DNA of 64,000 nt, taken from contig NZ_WUCC01000001.1 in the NCBI RefSeq assembly GCF_009807095.1, positions 372,001 to 436,000 of the forward strand, in the 5' to 3' direction. This document shows positions 7,583-16,857 of the stretch, in pieces. The first letter of the stretch is position 1. Every line of letters begins with the position of its first letter. The translations under genes were made by a program, and so were the position numbers. The notes under the pieces are model-generated. The model saw only the letters and a program-made list of their open reading frames with translations, was not told the origin of the DNA and ran no database searches. The stretch comes from Rathayibacter sp. VKM Ac-2754 (lineage in GTDB: Bacteria; Actinomycetota; Actinomycetes; Actinomycetales; Microbacteriaceae).

Positions 7583-8502
7583 GCACCCCGCAGGCGGTCG
7601 ACGCGCCGCTGACCCGAGCCGCGGTCTTCCTGACCGCCACCGTGCGCGAGGGCCGGGAGGCCGAGGAGGCGGTGCGGTCTGCTCTCGGCGCACTGCCGGG
7701 ACTCGTCCGCGCGGTCGGCTTCCGCGAGCCCGACGAGCGGCTCTCGTGCGTCGTGGGCATCGGCTCCGGCGTGTGGGACCGGCTGACCGGGCTCCCCCAC
7801 CCCGCACTGCTGCATCCGCTCGCGCCCGTGCACGGGTCGGTGCACACGGCGCCCGCGACCCCTGGCGACCTGCTGTTCCACCTCCGCGCCGATCGAGGCG
7901 ACCTCTGCTTCGAGCTCGAGCGGCTGCTGATGGAGCGGCTCGGCGGGCACGTCGACGTGGTCGACGAGACGGTGGGCTTCCGCTCCTTCGACTCGCGCGA
8001 CCTGCTGGGCTTCGTCGACGGCACCGAGAACCCGACGGGCACCGACGCGCTGGCGTCGACGGTGGTCGCCGACGGTCCGGATGCGGGAGGCAGCTACCTC
8101 GTCGGGCAGCGCTACCTGCACGATCTGGTCGCGTGGGAGAGCATCCCGCTCGAGGTGCAGCAGCACATCATCGGCCGCTCGAAGATCGACGACGTCGAGC
8201 TCGAGCCGCCGGCCGGCGAGCGCCCCTCGCACCGAGCCCTGGCGACGATCGTCGACGACTCCGGAGTGGAGCACGACATCGTGCGCGACAACATGCCCTT
8301 CGGCCGGCCGGGTCACGGCGAGTTCGGCACGTACTTCCTCGGCTACTCCCGCGACCCGGGCGTCATCGAGCAGATGCTGCACCGCATGTTCGTCGGCGAG
8401 CCGGCCGGCTCCTACGACCGGATGCTCGACGTCTCGCGCGCCACCACCGGCGCCCTCTTCTTCGCGCCGCCCGCCGAGCTGCTCGAGTCCCTGGCGCCCT
8501 GA
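7579..8502 (+). CDS. DyP-type heme peroxidase (YfeX-like)
   Basis: Dye-decolorising peroxidase that oxidises substrates with hydrogen peroxide using heme b. The 307-residue length fits the short YfeX-like class. The hallmark GxxDG is GFVDGTENP with catalytic Asp about 147. The predicted proximal heme His is about 218 in RPSHRA, and the distal Arg is about 236 in DIVRDNMPFG. There is no Tat or Sec signal, so it is cytosolic, and I see no clear encapsulin-targeting tail. The start is ATG 7579, overlapped by a short leader ORF. It diverges from the UBP/flavoprotein operon and ends seven bases before the convergent putA. Confidence 0.92.
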   Translation: MSTPQAVDAPLTRAAVFLTATVREGREAEEAVRSALGALPGLVRAVGFREPDERLSCVVGIGSGVWDRLTGLPHPALLHPLAPVHGSVHTAPATPGDLLFHLRADRGDLCFELERLLMERLGGHVDVVDETVGFRSFDSRDLLGFVDGTENPTGTDALASTVVADGPDAGGSYLVGQRYLHDLVAWESIPLEVQQHIIGRSKIDDVELEPPAGERPSHRALATIVDDSGVEHDIVRDNMPFGRPGHGEFGTYFLGYSRDPGVIEQMLHRMFVGEPAGSYDRMLDVSRATTGALFFAPPAELLESLAP

Positions 8503-8509
8503 CGGCGGC

Positions 8510-11500
8510 TCACACCACCTCGTCGCTGAGCGCGATCGGGTTGCCGAAGCGGTGGTTGGTGATCGAGATCGCCTGCTCGCGGAGGAACGGCAGCAGTTCG
8601 ACGCGACCGGCGGGCGTGATCGGGTCGGCGTAGATCGCGACGTCGGGTGAGCCGCCGAGCGCTTCGGCGAGAGCGGTCGAGAGCGGGATGCGGGAGCCGT
8701 CGGCGCGGACGAGCGGGACGGGCTTGCCCGTGCTGCCGCGGGTCATCCCGCTGAGGACGTCCGTGAAGGACCGGGTCGCATGGGGTGACGCGGGCGCGGG
8801 CGCGCCTGCCGCGTCGCGCCCGAGGGACGGCGCCGTGCCGCCCTGCGGGCCGCCGAAGGCGTCGACGCGGTCCGAGACGATGTCGCCGACGATGCGCACG
8901 CGCGAGGCCGTGATCCGTCCGGCGGCCGCTCGCTCGAGCCACTGCGCGTCCGACTCGACGACGACCTTCGGCACGAGTCCGGCCATCTCCTGGAGCTCGT
9001 CGCCCGAGAGCATCTCCTGCACCCGGGGTGGGAGCGGGATCGAGCTCGAGACGTCCATCCGCGAGCGGGTGAGCAGTCCCGCGGCGATCACCCGGAGCAG
9101 CTCGCCGAGATCACCGCCGTCGGCGAGCCGGATCGCGACCGGCACCCGCAGGTAGCGGAGCAGGTTGCGCTCGACGCCGATCTTGGAGATGTCGGTGACG
9201 ACGCCGAACTCGGTCGCCCAGGCGAGCTGGTCGGAGAGGGCGGAGCGGCGGAGCAGGTCGAACTGCTCGAACTGCAGCGACGACTGAGCGGCCTCGATGA
9301 ACTGCCGGGCGCGGTCGTCGAGTCCGCGCAGGTGCAGGGTGCTCGACGGCCGGGCGGGCGAGGGCTTCCACGAGCCGAGCCCGATGAGGTGGTTCGGCCC
9401 TCCCGCCTTCGCGCCGCCGCCGACGGAGGAGCGCTTCCAGCCGCCGAAGGGCTGCCGCCGCACGATCGCGCCGGTGATGCCGCGGTTGACGTAGAGGTTG
9501 CCCGCCTCGACCGAGTCGAGCCAGACCGCCAGCTCGTCGGCGTGCAGTGAGTGCAGACCCGCGGTGAGCCCGTAGTCGGTCGCGTTCTGCATCCGGATGG
9601 CGTCCTCGAGCGTCGCCGCGTGCATGATGCCGAGCACCGGCCCGAAGAACTCGGTGAGGTGGAAGTAGCTGTCCTCGGCGACGCCCTCGCGGACGCCCGG
9701 CGACCAGAGCCGGCCGCCCTCGTCGAGTCGGCGGGGCTCGACGAGCCAGGACTCCCCCGCGCCGAGCGTGGTCAGGGCGTGGGCGAGCTTGCCCGTCGGC
9801 GCCTCGATCAGCGGACCCATCACCGCGGCGGGGTCGCTCGGCAGCCCGACCCGGAGCGAGGTGACGGCGTCGACGAGCTGCGCGCGGAACCGCTTCGAGC
9901 GCGCGACGGAGCCGACCAGGATGACCAGCGACGCCGCCGAGCACTTCTGGCCGGCGTGTCCGAAGGCGCTCCTGACGATGTCGGCCACGGCGAGGTCGTA
10001 GTCGGCGTGGGGCGTGACGATGATCGCGTTCTTGCCGCTGGTCTCGGCCAGGAGCGGCAGGTCTACTCGCCAGGAGCGGAAGAGCTTCGCGGTCTCGTAC
10101 GAGCCGGTCAGCACGACGCGGTCGACCAGCGGATCGGTGATCAGCGCCCGTCCGAGCGCCTCCTCGTCGAGGTCGACGAGCGCGAGGAGGTCCTGCGGGA
10201 TGCCCGCATCCCAGAGCGCCTCGGCGAGGACCGCGGCGGAGCGGCGGGCCTGCGGCGCCGGCTTCAGGACGACGCCCGACCCCGCGGCGAGCGCCGCGAG
10301 CACCGAGCCGGCCGGGATGGCGATCGGGAAGTTCCAGGGCGGGGCGACGACGGTCACCCGCTCGGGGACGAAGGTCGCTCCGCCGACCGCGTCGAGCTCG
10401 CGCGCCCGGGTGGCGTAGTAGTGGGCGAAGTCGATCGCCTCCGACACCTCGGGATCGGCCTCGGCCAGGGTCTTGCCCGTCTCGGAGGCCATCACCTCGA
10501 TCAGGCGGTCGCGGTTGGCAGCGAGGGCGAGGCCCGCGCGGTCGAGGATCGCGGCGCGGTCGTAGCCCAGCCGGTCGCCCCAGCGCTCGGCGCGACGGGC
10601 GACGCCGCGCAGCACCTCCTGCAGCTCCTCGGCGGTCGAGACGCGCGCCCTGTCGGCGGTCGACGTGCCGATGCGCGAGGTGGCGATGCGCTCGGTGATC
10701 AGGCGCGCCCAGCGCCGGTTGCCCGGCAGGGACGGGTCGGTGTCGGGCTCGTTGCGGAAGCCCGCGGTCGCGGCCGCGGCACCGGAGCCGCGACTGAGGC
10801 CGAGGACCGCCTGGGTGAGCCCCTCCTCCGCGGGATCGTGGGCGTGCTCGCCCGCCCCGGCGTGCTCCTGCACGAGGCGGAGCCCCGAGCCGGACGCCCA
10901 CTCGCGCAGGCGGTCCTGGCTGCGGTTCGGAGTCGGCACGGTCTCGTCGAGCGCCTCCAGCGAGACCCTGAAGCGCTCGAGCTCGCGCTGGAGGACGCTC
11001 TCGTCCTCGAGCTCGAAGACGGCCGACAGGAAGTTCTCGGGGCTCGAGTTCTCCTCGAGCCGACGGATCAGGTACGAGATCGCGACGTCGAACTCGTGCG
11101 GGTGCACGACGGGCGTGTAGAGGAGGAGCCGGCCGACGTCCTCCCGGACCGCGCGGGCCTGACCCGTCGCCATGCCGAGCAGCATCTCGAAGTCGACCGC
11201 CTCGGCGACCCCGCGCTCGTTCGCCAGGATCCAGGCGAACGCGATGTCGAAGAGGTTGTGCCCGGCGACGCCGATCCGCACCGCGTCGGTGCGCTCGGGC
11301 CGGAGCGCCCAGTCGAGCAGGCGCTTGTAGTTGGTGTCGGCCTCGGCCTTGCTGCCGACCGTGGCGATCGGCCAGTCGTGGATCGCCGCGTCCACCCGCT
11401 CCATCGCGAGGTTGGCGCCCTTGACGACGCGGACCTTGATCGGGGCCCCACCGGCGCGTCGGCGCTCGACGGCCCACGCGGTGAGGCCCTGCAGCACGCC

Positions 11501-12478
11501 GAGGGCGTCGGGCAGGTAGGCCTGCAGCACGATCCCCGCCTCGAGCCCCTCCATGCCCGGCTGCTCGAGCAGCCGGCGGAACACGGCGACCGTGAGGTCG
11601 AGGTCGCGGTACTCCTCCATGTCGAGGTTGATGAACTTGGGGGTCGGGCTCGCCGCGGCGAGCTGGTAGAGCGGCGTCAGGCGCTCGACGACCCGGTCGA
11701 CGGCCTCGTCGAAGGCCCACATCGAGAGCTGGCTGACGATGCTCGACACCTTGATGCTCACGTAGTCGACGTCGTCGCGCTCGAGCAGCCGGTGGGTGCC
11801 CTCGAGACGCCGCCGCGCCTCGCGTTCGCCGAGCACCGCCTCGCCCAGCAGGTTGAGGTTCAGCCGGTCGCCGCCCGTGCGGAGGTTCCGGATCGCACCG
11901 CCCAGGCGGGAGTCGGAGGCGTCGACCACCAGGTGGCCGACCATCTGGCGGAGCACGCGGCGGGCGGCGGGCACGACGATCCACGGGAGCACCGGGCCGA
12001 CCGCGCCTCCGGTGGCGACCGCGGCGCGGAGGTAGGAGGGGAGGAATGCGGGGGTCTTCGCCGTCAGCGCGGACAGGTTCTCGGCCGCGACCGAGAGGTC
12101 CTCCGGCCGGGCGACGCCGTCGACGAAGCCGACGGTGAAGTCGAGGCCGTTCGGGTCCTGCAGCACGCCAGCCAGACGCTGGGCGGCCGGGTCGGCGGGG
12201 AACGCGCGGCTGCGGACGAGCCAGCGGCGCACCAGCGTCTCGACCCTGTCGAGGATCGGCTGGTCGGTGTCGAACTCGGGCTTCAAGCGCGGCAGCCGCA
12301 GCGGCATCCCGGTGTGGTACTGCCCGGTGTCGCTCAGGGCGCCCCGGTCGTGCCGGGCGTCGTCGGCCGGCTGCTCCTCGGCCTGCTCCTCCGACTGCTC
12401 GGCGGCCTGCTCCTCGGACAGCACGTCGTCGCGCTCCGGCTCGTTCCCGGGCGCTGCTGAGGACGTCGACTGCTCCAT
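8510..12478 (-). CDS. putA: Bifunctional proline dehydrogenase / glutamate-semialdehyde dehydrogenase
   Basis: Oxidises proline to glutamate in two steps and passes electrons to quinone. At 1322 residues it belongs to the long PutA type. An acidic Glu/Gln-rich N-terminus (about 20-40) precedes the FAD-dependent proline dehydrogenase barrel (about 60-500), which ends in the YLIRRLEEN substrate motif. The aldehyde dehydrogenase domain follows (about 560-1030), with VTVVAPPWNFPIAIP, the base Glu in LLAETSGKNA and the nucleophile Cys in GHAGQKCSAAS. A C-terminal domain of nearly 300 residues is the extra module of long PutAs, thought to cap the substrate channel. There is no N-terminal ribbon-helix-helix, so it is not the DNA-binding form. 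A leaderless promoter lies directly upstream. Confidence 0.95.
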   Translation of the reverse strand: MEQSTSSAAPGNEPERDDVLSEEQAAEQSEEQAEEQPADDARHDRGALSDTGQYHTGMPLRLPRLKPEFDTDQPILDRVETLVRRWLVRSRAFPADPAAQRLAGVLQDPNGLDFTVGFVDGVARPEDLSVAAENLSALTAKTPAFLPSYLRAAVATGGAVGPVLPWIVVPAARRVLRQMVGHLVVDASDSRLGGAIRNLRTGGDRLNLNLLGEAVLGEREARRRLEGTHRLLERDDVDYVSIKVSSIVSQLSMWAFDEAVDRVVERLTPLYQLAAASPTPKFINLDMEEYRDLDLTVAVFRRLLEQPGMEGLEAGIVLQAYLPDALGVLQGLTAWAVERRRAGGAPIKVRVVKGANLAMERVDAAIHDWPIATVGSKAEADTNYKRLLDWALRPERTDAVRIGVAGHNLFDIAFAWILANERGVAEAVDFEMLLGMATGQARAVREDVGRLLLYTPVVHPHEFDVAISYLIRRLEENSSPENFLSAVFELEDESVLQRELERFRVSLEALDETVPTPNRSQDRLREWASGSGLRLVQEHAGAGEHAHDPAEEGLTQAVLGLSRGSGAAAATAGFRNEPDTDPSLPGNRRWARLITERIATSRIGTSTADRARVSTAEELQEVLRGVARRAERWGDRLGYDRAAILDRAGLALAANRDRLIEVMASETGKTLAEADPEVSEAIDFAHYYATRARELDAVGGATFVPERVTVVAPPWNFPIAIPAGSVLAALAAGSGVVLKPAPQARRSAAVLAEALWDAGIPQDLLALVDLDEEALGRALITDPLVDRVVLTGSYETAKLFRSWRVDLPLLAETSGKNAIIVTPHADYDLAVADIVRSAFGHAGQKCSAASLVILVGSVARSKRFRAQLVDAVTSLRVGLPSDPAAVMGPLIEAPTGKLAHALTTLGAGESWLVEPRRLDEGGRLWSPGVREGVAEDSYFHLTEFFGPVLGIMHAATLEDAIRMQNATDYGLTAGLHSLHADELAVWLDSVEAGNLYVNRGITGAIVRRQPFGGWKRSSVGGGAKAGGPNHLIGLGSWKPSPARPSSTLHLRGLDDRARQFIEAAQSSLQFEQFDLLRRSALSDQLAWATEFGVVTDISKIGVERNLLRYLRVPVAIRLADGGDLGELLRVIAAGLLTRSRMDVSSSIPLPPRVQEMLSGDELQEMAGLVPKVVVESDAQWLERAAAGRITASRVRIVGDIVSDRVDAFGGPQGGTAPSLGRDAAGAPAPASPHATRSFTDVLSGMTRGSTGKPVPLVRADGSRIPLSTALAEALGGSPDVAIYADPITPAGRVELLPFLREQAISITNHRFGNPIALSDEVV

Positions 12479-12484
12479 GCGTCG

Positions 12485-12490
12485 AGGCTA
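12485..12490 (-). promoter_or_regulatory. -10 element of putA (leaderless)
   Basis: TAGCCT on the minus strand ends six bases before the putA ATG at 12478, predicting transcription from the start codon. Confidence 0.6.
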
Positions 12491-12621
12491 TGCCCGAGTC
12501 GGCATGCGAGCGGGGCGTGTCGCACGGCTCTGGGGAGACTCCGCGCCGAGGGCGGGGTGTGGACGAGCCCCGCGCCGGGGTGCACGATGAGCGAACCCGC
12601 CTCCCTCGATCGGAGTCCCCG

Positions 12622-12939
12622 ATGGACCAGCTGCCCATCCCGCACGCCGCCATGATCGCCGCGCAGGCGCTCATCGACAGCGCGGCGGCGTTCGACGGCG
12701 AGGCGACCGGCCCGATGAACCGCCTGACGCTCGAGCGCGCCCTCAGCCCCATCGAGGAGGGGGTGCTCGACGACGACGGCATCGTCGTGCCGACCGCGTC
12801 CGACGTCGCCGGCGCCGCCGTCATCTGCCTGACCTGGCTGACCGGGCGCCTGGTCGAGTCGAGCGGCCGCTCCCGGGAGGAGATCCTGTTCTCGCTCCGC
12901 GAGTTCGTCACGGAGGCGCTGCGCAGCGACGAGGGCTGA
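12622..12939 (+). CDS. Small acidic protein of unknown function
   Basis: A 105-residue protein beginning MDQLPIPHAAMIAAQALID and ending in a Glu/Arg-rich helix. I chose ATG 12622 because GGAG lies six bases upstream; the longer frame starting near 12490 is not protein-like and runs over the putA promoter. It looks all-helical, with no signal peptide, membrane segment or Cys pair. I recognise no domain. It lies between the divergent putA and a flavin oxidoreductase gene 37 bases downstream, which may share its transcript, although that gene has its own -10-like element. Confidence 0.6.
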   Translation: MDQLPIPHAAMIAAQALIDSAAAFDGEATGPMNRLTLERALSPIEEGVLDDDGIVVPTASDVAGAAVICLTWLTGRLVESSGRSREEILFSLREFVTEALRSDEG

Positions 12940-12976
12940 CTCGCGCCCCGCGCGAACGCCGAGCACACTGGAGCGC

Positions 12977-14650
12977 ATGGCCAGAAGCACCGCCCGTCGC
13001 GACCGGCACCGCCCGAAGGACGTCACCGAGCGCAGCGGCACCGCGCCCGGTCCGCGGCGGTCGGGCGGCCCCGCCCCCTCCGACCCCGCCGTCGACGTCG
13101 TCATCGTGGGCGCGGGCCACAACGGACTCGTCGCCGCCGCCTACCTCGCGCAGGCCGGACTCGACGTGCTCGTCCTCGAGCGGAGCGCCCGCGCCGGCGG
13201 TGCCGCGGTCTCGGAGAACCCCTTCCCCGGCGTCGAGGCGCGCCTCAGCCGGTACTCCTACCTCGTGAGCCTGCTGCCACCGTCGATCCTCGCCGATCTG
13301 CGCGTCGACGTCCCGCTCGTGCGCCGCCGCTACTCCTCCTACACGCCTGACCCCGTCGATCCGACCCGCGGCCTCCTCGTGGACACGGGCGATGCGGAGG
13401 CGACCGCCGCCTCGTTCGCCCGGCTCGGCGCCGCCGGCGACGCAGACCCGTTCGCCGACTTCTCGCGGCACACCGCGCGGATGGCGCGCGCTCTCTGGCC
13501 GACGCTGACCCAGCCGCTGCTGCGCCGAGGGGAGGCGCGGCGTCTCGTCGGCGACGACGACGTCTGGCGGGCGATGATCGAGCGGCCCATCGGCGAGGTC
13601 ATCGAGCGGAACATCACGAACGATGCGGCCCGCGGCATCCTCCTCACCGACGCGCTGATCGGCACCTTCGCCGGCGCTCTCGACGCCGACCTCGCGCAGA
13701 ACCGCTGCCTGCTCTACCACGTGATCGGAGGCGGAAGCGGTGACTGGGACGTCCCCGTGGGCGGCATGGGCGCCGTGTCGGGCGCTCTCGAGCGCGCCGC
13801 CCTCGACGCCGGCGCGCGGATCCTCACCGCCACCGAGGCCACCTCGGTGAGCGCCGACGGCGAGGTGACCTATCGCCGCGGTCCCCGCACGCGGCGGGTC
13901 CGCGCCCGCTTCGTGCTCTCGAACGCGGCGCCGTTCGTCCTCGACTCTCTGATGGGCGGCGGGTCGGGAGTCGGCGCCGAGCGACCGGAGGGAGCACAGG
14001 TCAAGGTGAACCTGGTGCTGACCAGGCTCCCCCGCCTCCGCGACGACAGCGTGACCCCGGAGGCGGCCTTCGGCGGCACCTTCCACGTCAACGAGGGCTA
14101 CCGGCACCTCGAGGAGTCCTACCGGGCGGCGTCCCGCGGAATCGCTCCCGGCCCGATCCCGTGCGAGATCTACTGCCACTCGCTGACCGACCCGACGGTC
14201 CTCTCGCCCGAGCTCGCCGCCTCGGGAGCGCACACCCTGACGGTCTTCGCCCTGCACACGCCCGACCGCTGGCTGACCGCCGAGAACAACGAGCAGACGC
14301 GGGCGCGCCTCGAGGCCGAGATCCTCGACTCCCTCGACTCGGTGCTCGCCGAGCCGATCCGCGACCTGGTGATGCGCGACGCCGACGGGGCGCCGTGCAT
14401 CGAGACGCGGACCACGCGCGACCTCGAGGCGAGCCTCGGGCTCCCCGGCGGGAACATCTTCCACGGTCCGCTGTCGTGGCCGTTCGCCGAGGACGACGAG
14501 CCGCTCGACACCCCCGCCCAGCGCTGGGGAGTCGCGACCGCTCACCCGCGGATCCTCCTCTGCGGTGCGGGCGCCCGGCGCGGGGGCGGCGTCTCGGGTC
14601 TCGGCGGGCACAACGCGGCGATGGCGGTCCTGGAGGAGCTCGGGGCGTAG
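12977..14650 (+). CDS. FAD-dependent oxidoreductase, phytoene-desaturase-like
   Basis: A 557-residue flavoprotein of the CrtI/retinol-saturase/PYROXD2 superfamily. After a basic, Pro-rich N-terminus comes the dinucleotide motif VVIVGAGHNGLVAAAYLA (about 41-58), then ERSARAGGAAVSENPFPG, typical of the PYROXD2-like branch. The C-terminal FAD motif is near ILLCGAGARRGGGVSGLGGHNA. It is not in the carotenoid cluster and lacks the CrtI-type substrate region, so I would not call it a carotenoid desaturase; its substrate is unknown. CACACT seven bases before the ATG is a weak match to the leaderless -10 pattern. Confidence 0.8.
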   Translation: MARSTARRDRHRPKDVTERSGTAPGPRRSGGPAPSDPAVDVVIVGAGHNGLVAAAYLAQAGLDVLVLERSARAGGAAVSENPFPGVEARLSRYSYLVSLLPPSILADLRVDVPLVRRRYSSYTPDPVDPTRGLLVDTGDAEATAASFARLGAAGDADPFADFSRHTARMARALWPTLTQPLLRRGEARRLVGDDDVWRAMIERPIGEVIERNITNDAARGILLTDALIGTFAGALDADLAQNRCLLYHVIGGGSGDWDVPVGGMGAVSGALERAALDAGARILTATEATSVSADGEVTYRRGPRTRRVRARFVLSNAAPFVLDSLMGGGSGVGAERPEGAQVKVNLVLTRLPRLRDDSVTPEAAFGGTFHVNEGYRHLEESYRAASRGIAPGPIPCEIYCHSLTDPTVLSPELAASGAHTLTVFALHTPDRWLTAENNEQTRARLEAEILDSLDSVLAEPIRDLVMRDADGAPCIETRTTRDLEASLGLPGGNIFHGPLSWPFAEDDEPLDTPAQRWGVATAHPRILLCGAGARRGGGVSGLGGHNAAMAVLEELGA

Positions 14651-14662
14651 TGCGACGGGGGC

Positions 14663-15601
14663 CTAGTGCCGGCGGTGGTCCTGGATCGTCATCCTCGGGC
14701 CCCGCCTGGGCTTGCGCGCCCCGCTCGTGCCGATCAGGCGGATCACGCGCTGGCGGTGCCCGCGCCACGGCTCGAGCAGCTCGAGCATGCCGTCGTCGTC
14801 GACCCCGTGCCGCCCCGTGAGAGCGAAGCCGATGGAGGCGGCCAGGTGGTAGTCGCCGACGCTCACCGCATCCGGGTCGCCGTGCGCGCGCATCATCACC
14901 TCCGCGGCCGTCCACGCGCCGATCCCGGGGACCGACTGCAGTCGCGCCGCGACCTCGGGGCCGCCGCGGCCGAGCGCGAGGGTGCGCTCGAGACCGGGGG
15001 CGACGAGGGCCGCCGTGAGGAGGGTGCGCGAGCGCCGCGGGTCGACGCCGGCCCGGTGCCACTCCCACGAGGGGATGCGGCGCCACTGCTCGGCCGTCGG
15101 CGCGACGTGGAGCGGCACGGGGCCGGGTGCCGGATCGCCGTAGCGCCGCACCAGCACCCGATAGGCGCGCCACGCCTCCGTGCTCGTGACCTTCTGCTCG
15201 AGGATCGACGGCGCGAGCATCTCGAAGACGAGGTTGGCCCGCGTGAGCCGGAGCCCGCTGGAGCGCCGCAGCACCTCGGCCAGCGGCCGGTGCGACGAGA
15301 GGTCGAGCCCGCTCCAGTCGTCCCCGTGCCCCAGCAGCTCGGGCACCCTGTCGATCAGCCACTCGGCGCCCTCGCCCCACGCCCGCGCGTGCACCGCGCC
15401 GTCGGAGGCCTGCCGCAGCTGCAGAGTGCCCGCCCCGAGCGGCGTGCGGAAGGCGCGCCAGTAGCCGGAGGCGTCGATCAGCATCGTCGGGTCGCCCGAG
15501 CCCCGCAGCAGCGTGCGCACGGTGAGCGCGAGGCTCACCGGCACGGCCGGCGCGTACACCGTTGCCCTGGCGGGCACGGGAGCAGGGTGGGTGATCGACA
15601 C
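14663..15601 (-). CDS. HhH-GPD DNA glycosylase (AlkA-like 3-methyladenine type)
   Basis: Base-excision repair enzyme removing alkylated purines from DNA. The 312-residue protein has an N-terminal beta domain, then the helix-hairpin-helix LQSVPGIGAWTAAEVMMR (about 218-235) and the GPD loop with the catalytic Asp in DAVSVGDYHLA. There is no C-terminal Cys cluster, so it is not a Nth/MutY iron-sulfur type; the AlkA-like monofunctional class fits best. The basic tail (RKPRRGPR) may contact DNA. It starts at GTG 15601 from a leaderless promoter and ends 12 bases from the convergent flavoprotein gene. Confidence 0.85.
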   Translation of the reverse strand: MSITHPAPVPARATVYAPAVPVSLALTVRTLLRGSGDPTMLIDASGYWRAFRTPLGAGTLQLRQASDGAVHARAWGEGAEWLIDRVPELLGHGDDWSGLDLSSHRPLAEVLRRSSGLRLTRANLVFEMLAPSILEQKVTSTEAWRAYRVLVRRYGDPAPGPVPLHVAPTAEQWRRIPSWEWHRAGVDPRRSRTLLTAALVAPGLERTLALGRGGPEVAARLQSVPGIGAWTAAEVMMRAHGDPDAVSVGDYHLAASIGFALTGRHGVDDDGMLELLEPWRGHRQRVIRLIGTSGARKPRRGPRMTIQDHRRH

Positions 15602-15607
15602 GCAGCG

Positions 15608-15613
15608 ATGCTA
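15608..15613 (-). promoter_or_regulatory. -10 element of the DNA glycosylase gene (leaderless)
   Basis: TAGCAT on the minus strand ends six bases before the GTG at 15601. Confidence 0.55.
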
Positions 15614-15735
15614 ACCGCGCCCTCCGACATCGGCTCCGGAAGCCTCTCCGCAGAACCGCCATCCACGACGTGTTCGGAGCCGCGCCCGCATCGGATTGGT
15701 CCAACCGCGATGACCACATGCGCAGATCCGATGTC

Positions 15736-15761
15736 GGGAATTCGCTGGTCAGTGCTCGGTT
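15736..15761 (+). promoter_or_regulatory. Possible stress-sigma promoter of the ferritin-like gene
   Basis: GGGAAT, then 17 bases, then GTT matches the GGAAT-N16-18-GTT layout used by actinobacterial SigR/SigH-type sigma factors. It lies about 75 bases upstream of the ATG at 15836. A housekeeping-like TAGCTT at 15770 is an alternative. The call is a motif match only. Confidence 0.3.
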
Positions 15762-15835
15762 CCCGGGCGTAGCTTCGCGCTGTCGCGGCGACGAACCACG
15801 TCGTCCGGCATCCGCCTATCACTGGAGATGCGCAC

Positions 15836-16762
15836 ATGTTCGACACGACCTTCATCCGCAACGCGATCGTGAGGAGCTCCGAGACGGCCCTCGATCGTCG
15901 TCGCTTCTTCGAGGCCACCGGCATCGCCGGCCTCGGCATCGGAGCAGCCGCCCTCGCCGCCCCCTCCGCCTCGGCCGAGGAAGTCGCGGCCGCCGGCCCC
16001 GGCGACCCCGCCGTCCTCAACTTCGCGCTCAACCTCGAGTACCTCGAGGCCGAGTTCTACCTCCGCGCCGTCACCGGCTCGGGCCTCAACAGCAGCGACA
16101 CCGGCGGCGTCGGCCGTCTCGGCGGAGTCAAGGGCGGCCGCGCCGTCCCGTTCAAGACCCCGTGGCTGAAGTCGTTCGCCCGCGAGGTCGCCAACGACGA
16201 GAAGGCGCACGTCAAGTTCCTCCGGGCCCAGCTCGGCGGCGCCGCTGTCGCACGCCCGTCAATCAACCTCACCGAGAGCTTCAACGCCGCCGCGACCGCG
16301 GCCGGCCTGATCCCCGCCGGTGGGTCCTTCGACCCGTTCCTGAACGAGCAGAACTTCCTGCTCGGCGCCTACGTCTTCGAGGACGTCGGAGTCACCGCCT
16401 ACAAGGGCGCTGCTCCCCTCATCGAGTCGAAGGTCTACCTGGAGGCGGCCGCCGGCATCCTCGCGGTCGAGGCGTACCACGCCGGTGCCATCCGCTCGGC
16501 GATCTACAGCGCCGGTCTCGACGTGCAGGCGGGCAAGCTCTCCGACGCTCGCGACAGCCTCGACGGGGCCACCGATCTCGACCAGGGTGTCAAGGTCGGC
16601 GGTGAGGCCAACATCCAGCCCACCGACGCCAACGGCATCGCCTTCAGCCGCAACCCCGGCCAGGTCCTCAACGTCGTGTACCTGAACCCGAAGGCGACCA
16701 CCAAGGGCGGATTCTTCCCCGAGGGCGTCAACGGCGTGGTCAACACGAGCCAGGCCAACTAG
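15836..16762 (+). CDS. Tat-exported ferritin-like domain protein
   Basis: A 308-residue exported protein of the Ferritin_2 / desiccation-related type. A twin-arginine signal is seen as D-R-R-R-F-F-E at about 20-26, followed by a hydrophobic Gly/Ala stretch and cleavage near SASAEE (about 48). The four-helix-bundle core carries metal-ligand candidates in LNLEYLEAEFYLRAV, VANDEKAHVKFLR and ILAVEAYHAGAIR, the E...ExxH pattern. Metal binding is therefore likely, but ferroxidase activity is unproven. The ATG follows GGAG eight bases upstream. The gene is monocistronic and ends in a strong hairpin. Similar proteins are linked to desiccation or oxidative stress. Confidence 0.88.
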   Translation: MFDTTFIRNAIVRSSETALDRRRFFEATGIAGLGIGAAALAAPSASAEEVAAAGPGDPAVLNFALNLEYLEAEFYLRAVTGSGLNSSDTGGVGRLGGVKGGRAVPFKTPWLKSFAREVANDEKAHVKFLRAQLGGAAVARPSINLTESFNAAATAAGLIPAGGSFDPFLNEQNFLLGAYVFEDVGVTAYKGAAPLIESKVYLEAAAGILAVEAYHAGAIRSAIYSAGLDVQAGKLSDARDSLDGATDLDQGVKVGGEANIQPTDANGIAFSRNPGQVLNVVYLNPKATTKGGFFPEGVNGVVNTSQAN

Positions 16763-16770
16763 TCCGGTAC

Positions 16771-16814
16771 GACGACGGGCCCTTCCTCGAGGCGGCGAGG
16801 AGGGGCCCGTCGTC
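16771..16814 (+). terminator. Strong hairpin terminator after the ferritin-like gene
   Basis: The 18-base arms at 16771-16788 and 16797-16814 pair with a single G-T wobble around an eight-base loop, eight bases after the stop codon. There is only a short T-poor tail, as is common in GC-rich actinobacteria. Confidence 0.8.
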
Positions 16815-16845
16815 GTTCCTGCCCCGAGCGCGCCCCCGCGTCCTC

Positions 16846-16851
16846 TACTCT
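16846..16851 (+). promoter_or_regulatory. -10 element of pfkA (leaderless)
   Basis: TACTCT ends six bases before the GTG at 16858, so the start codon is predicted to be the first base of the mRNA. Confidence 0.6.
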
Positions 16852-16857
16852 GAGCGG

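Noticed and set aside
4930-8382. A 1150-codon minus-strand frame across MarR, the flavoprotein and DyP
   Set aside because: It runs through several well-supported genes in other frames and is Arg/Pro-rich, not protein-like.
9551-12460. A 969-codon open frame on the plus strand, opposite putA (and long minus-strand frames nearby)
   Set aside because: High GC leaves stops rare in shadow frames. The sequence is a low-complexity mix of R, D, E, G and A with no motif, while putA on the other strand is unmistakable.
12977-14650. A second carotenoid desaturase (crtI)
   Set aside because: It has the PYROXD2-like motif set rather than that of CrtI, and lies 38 kb from the carotenoid cluster.
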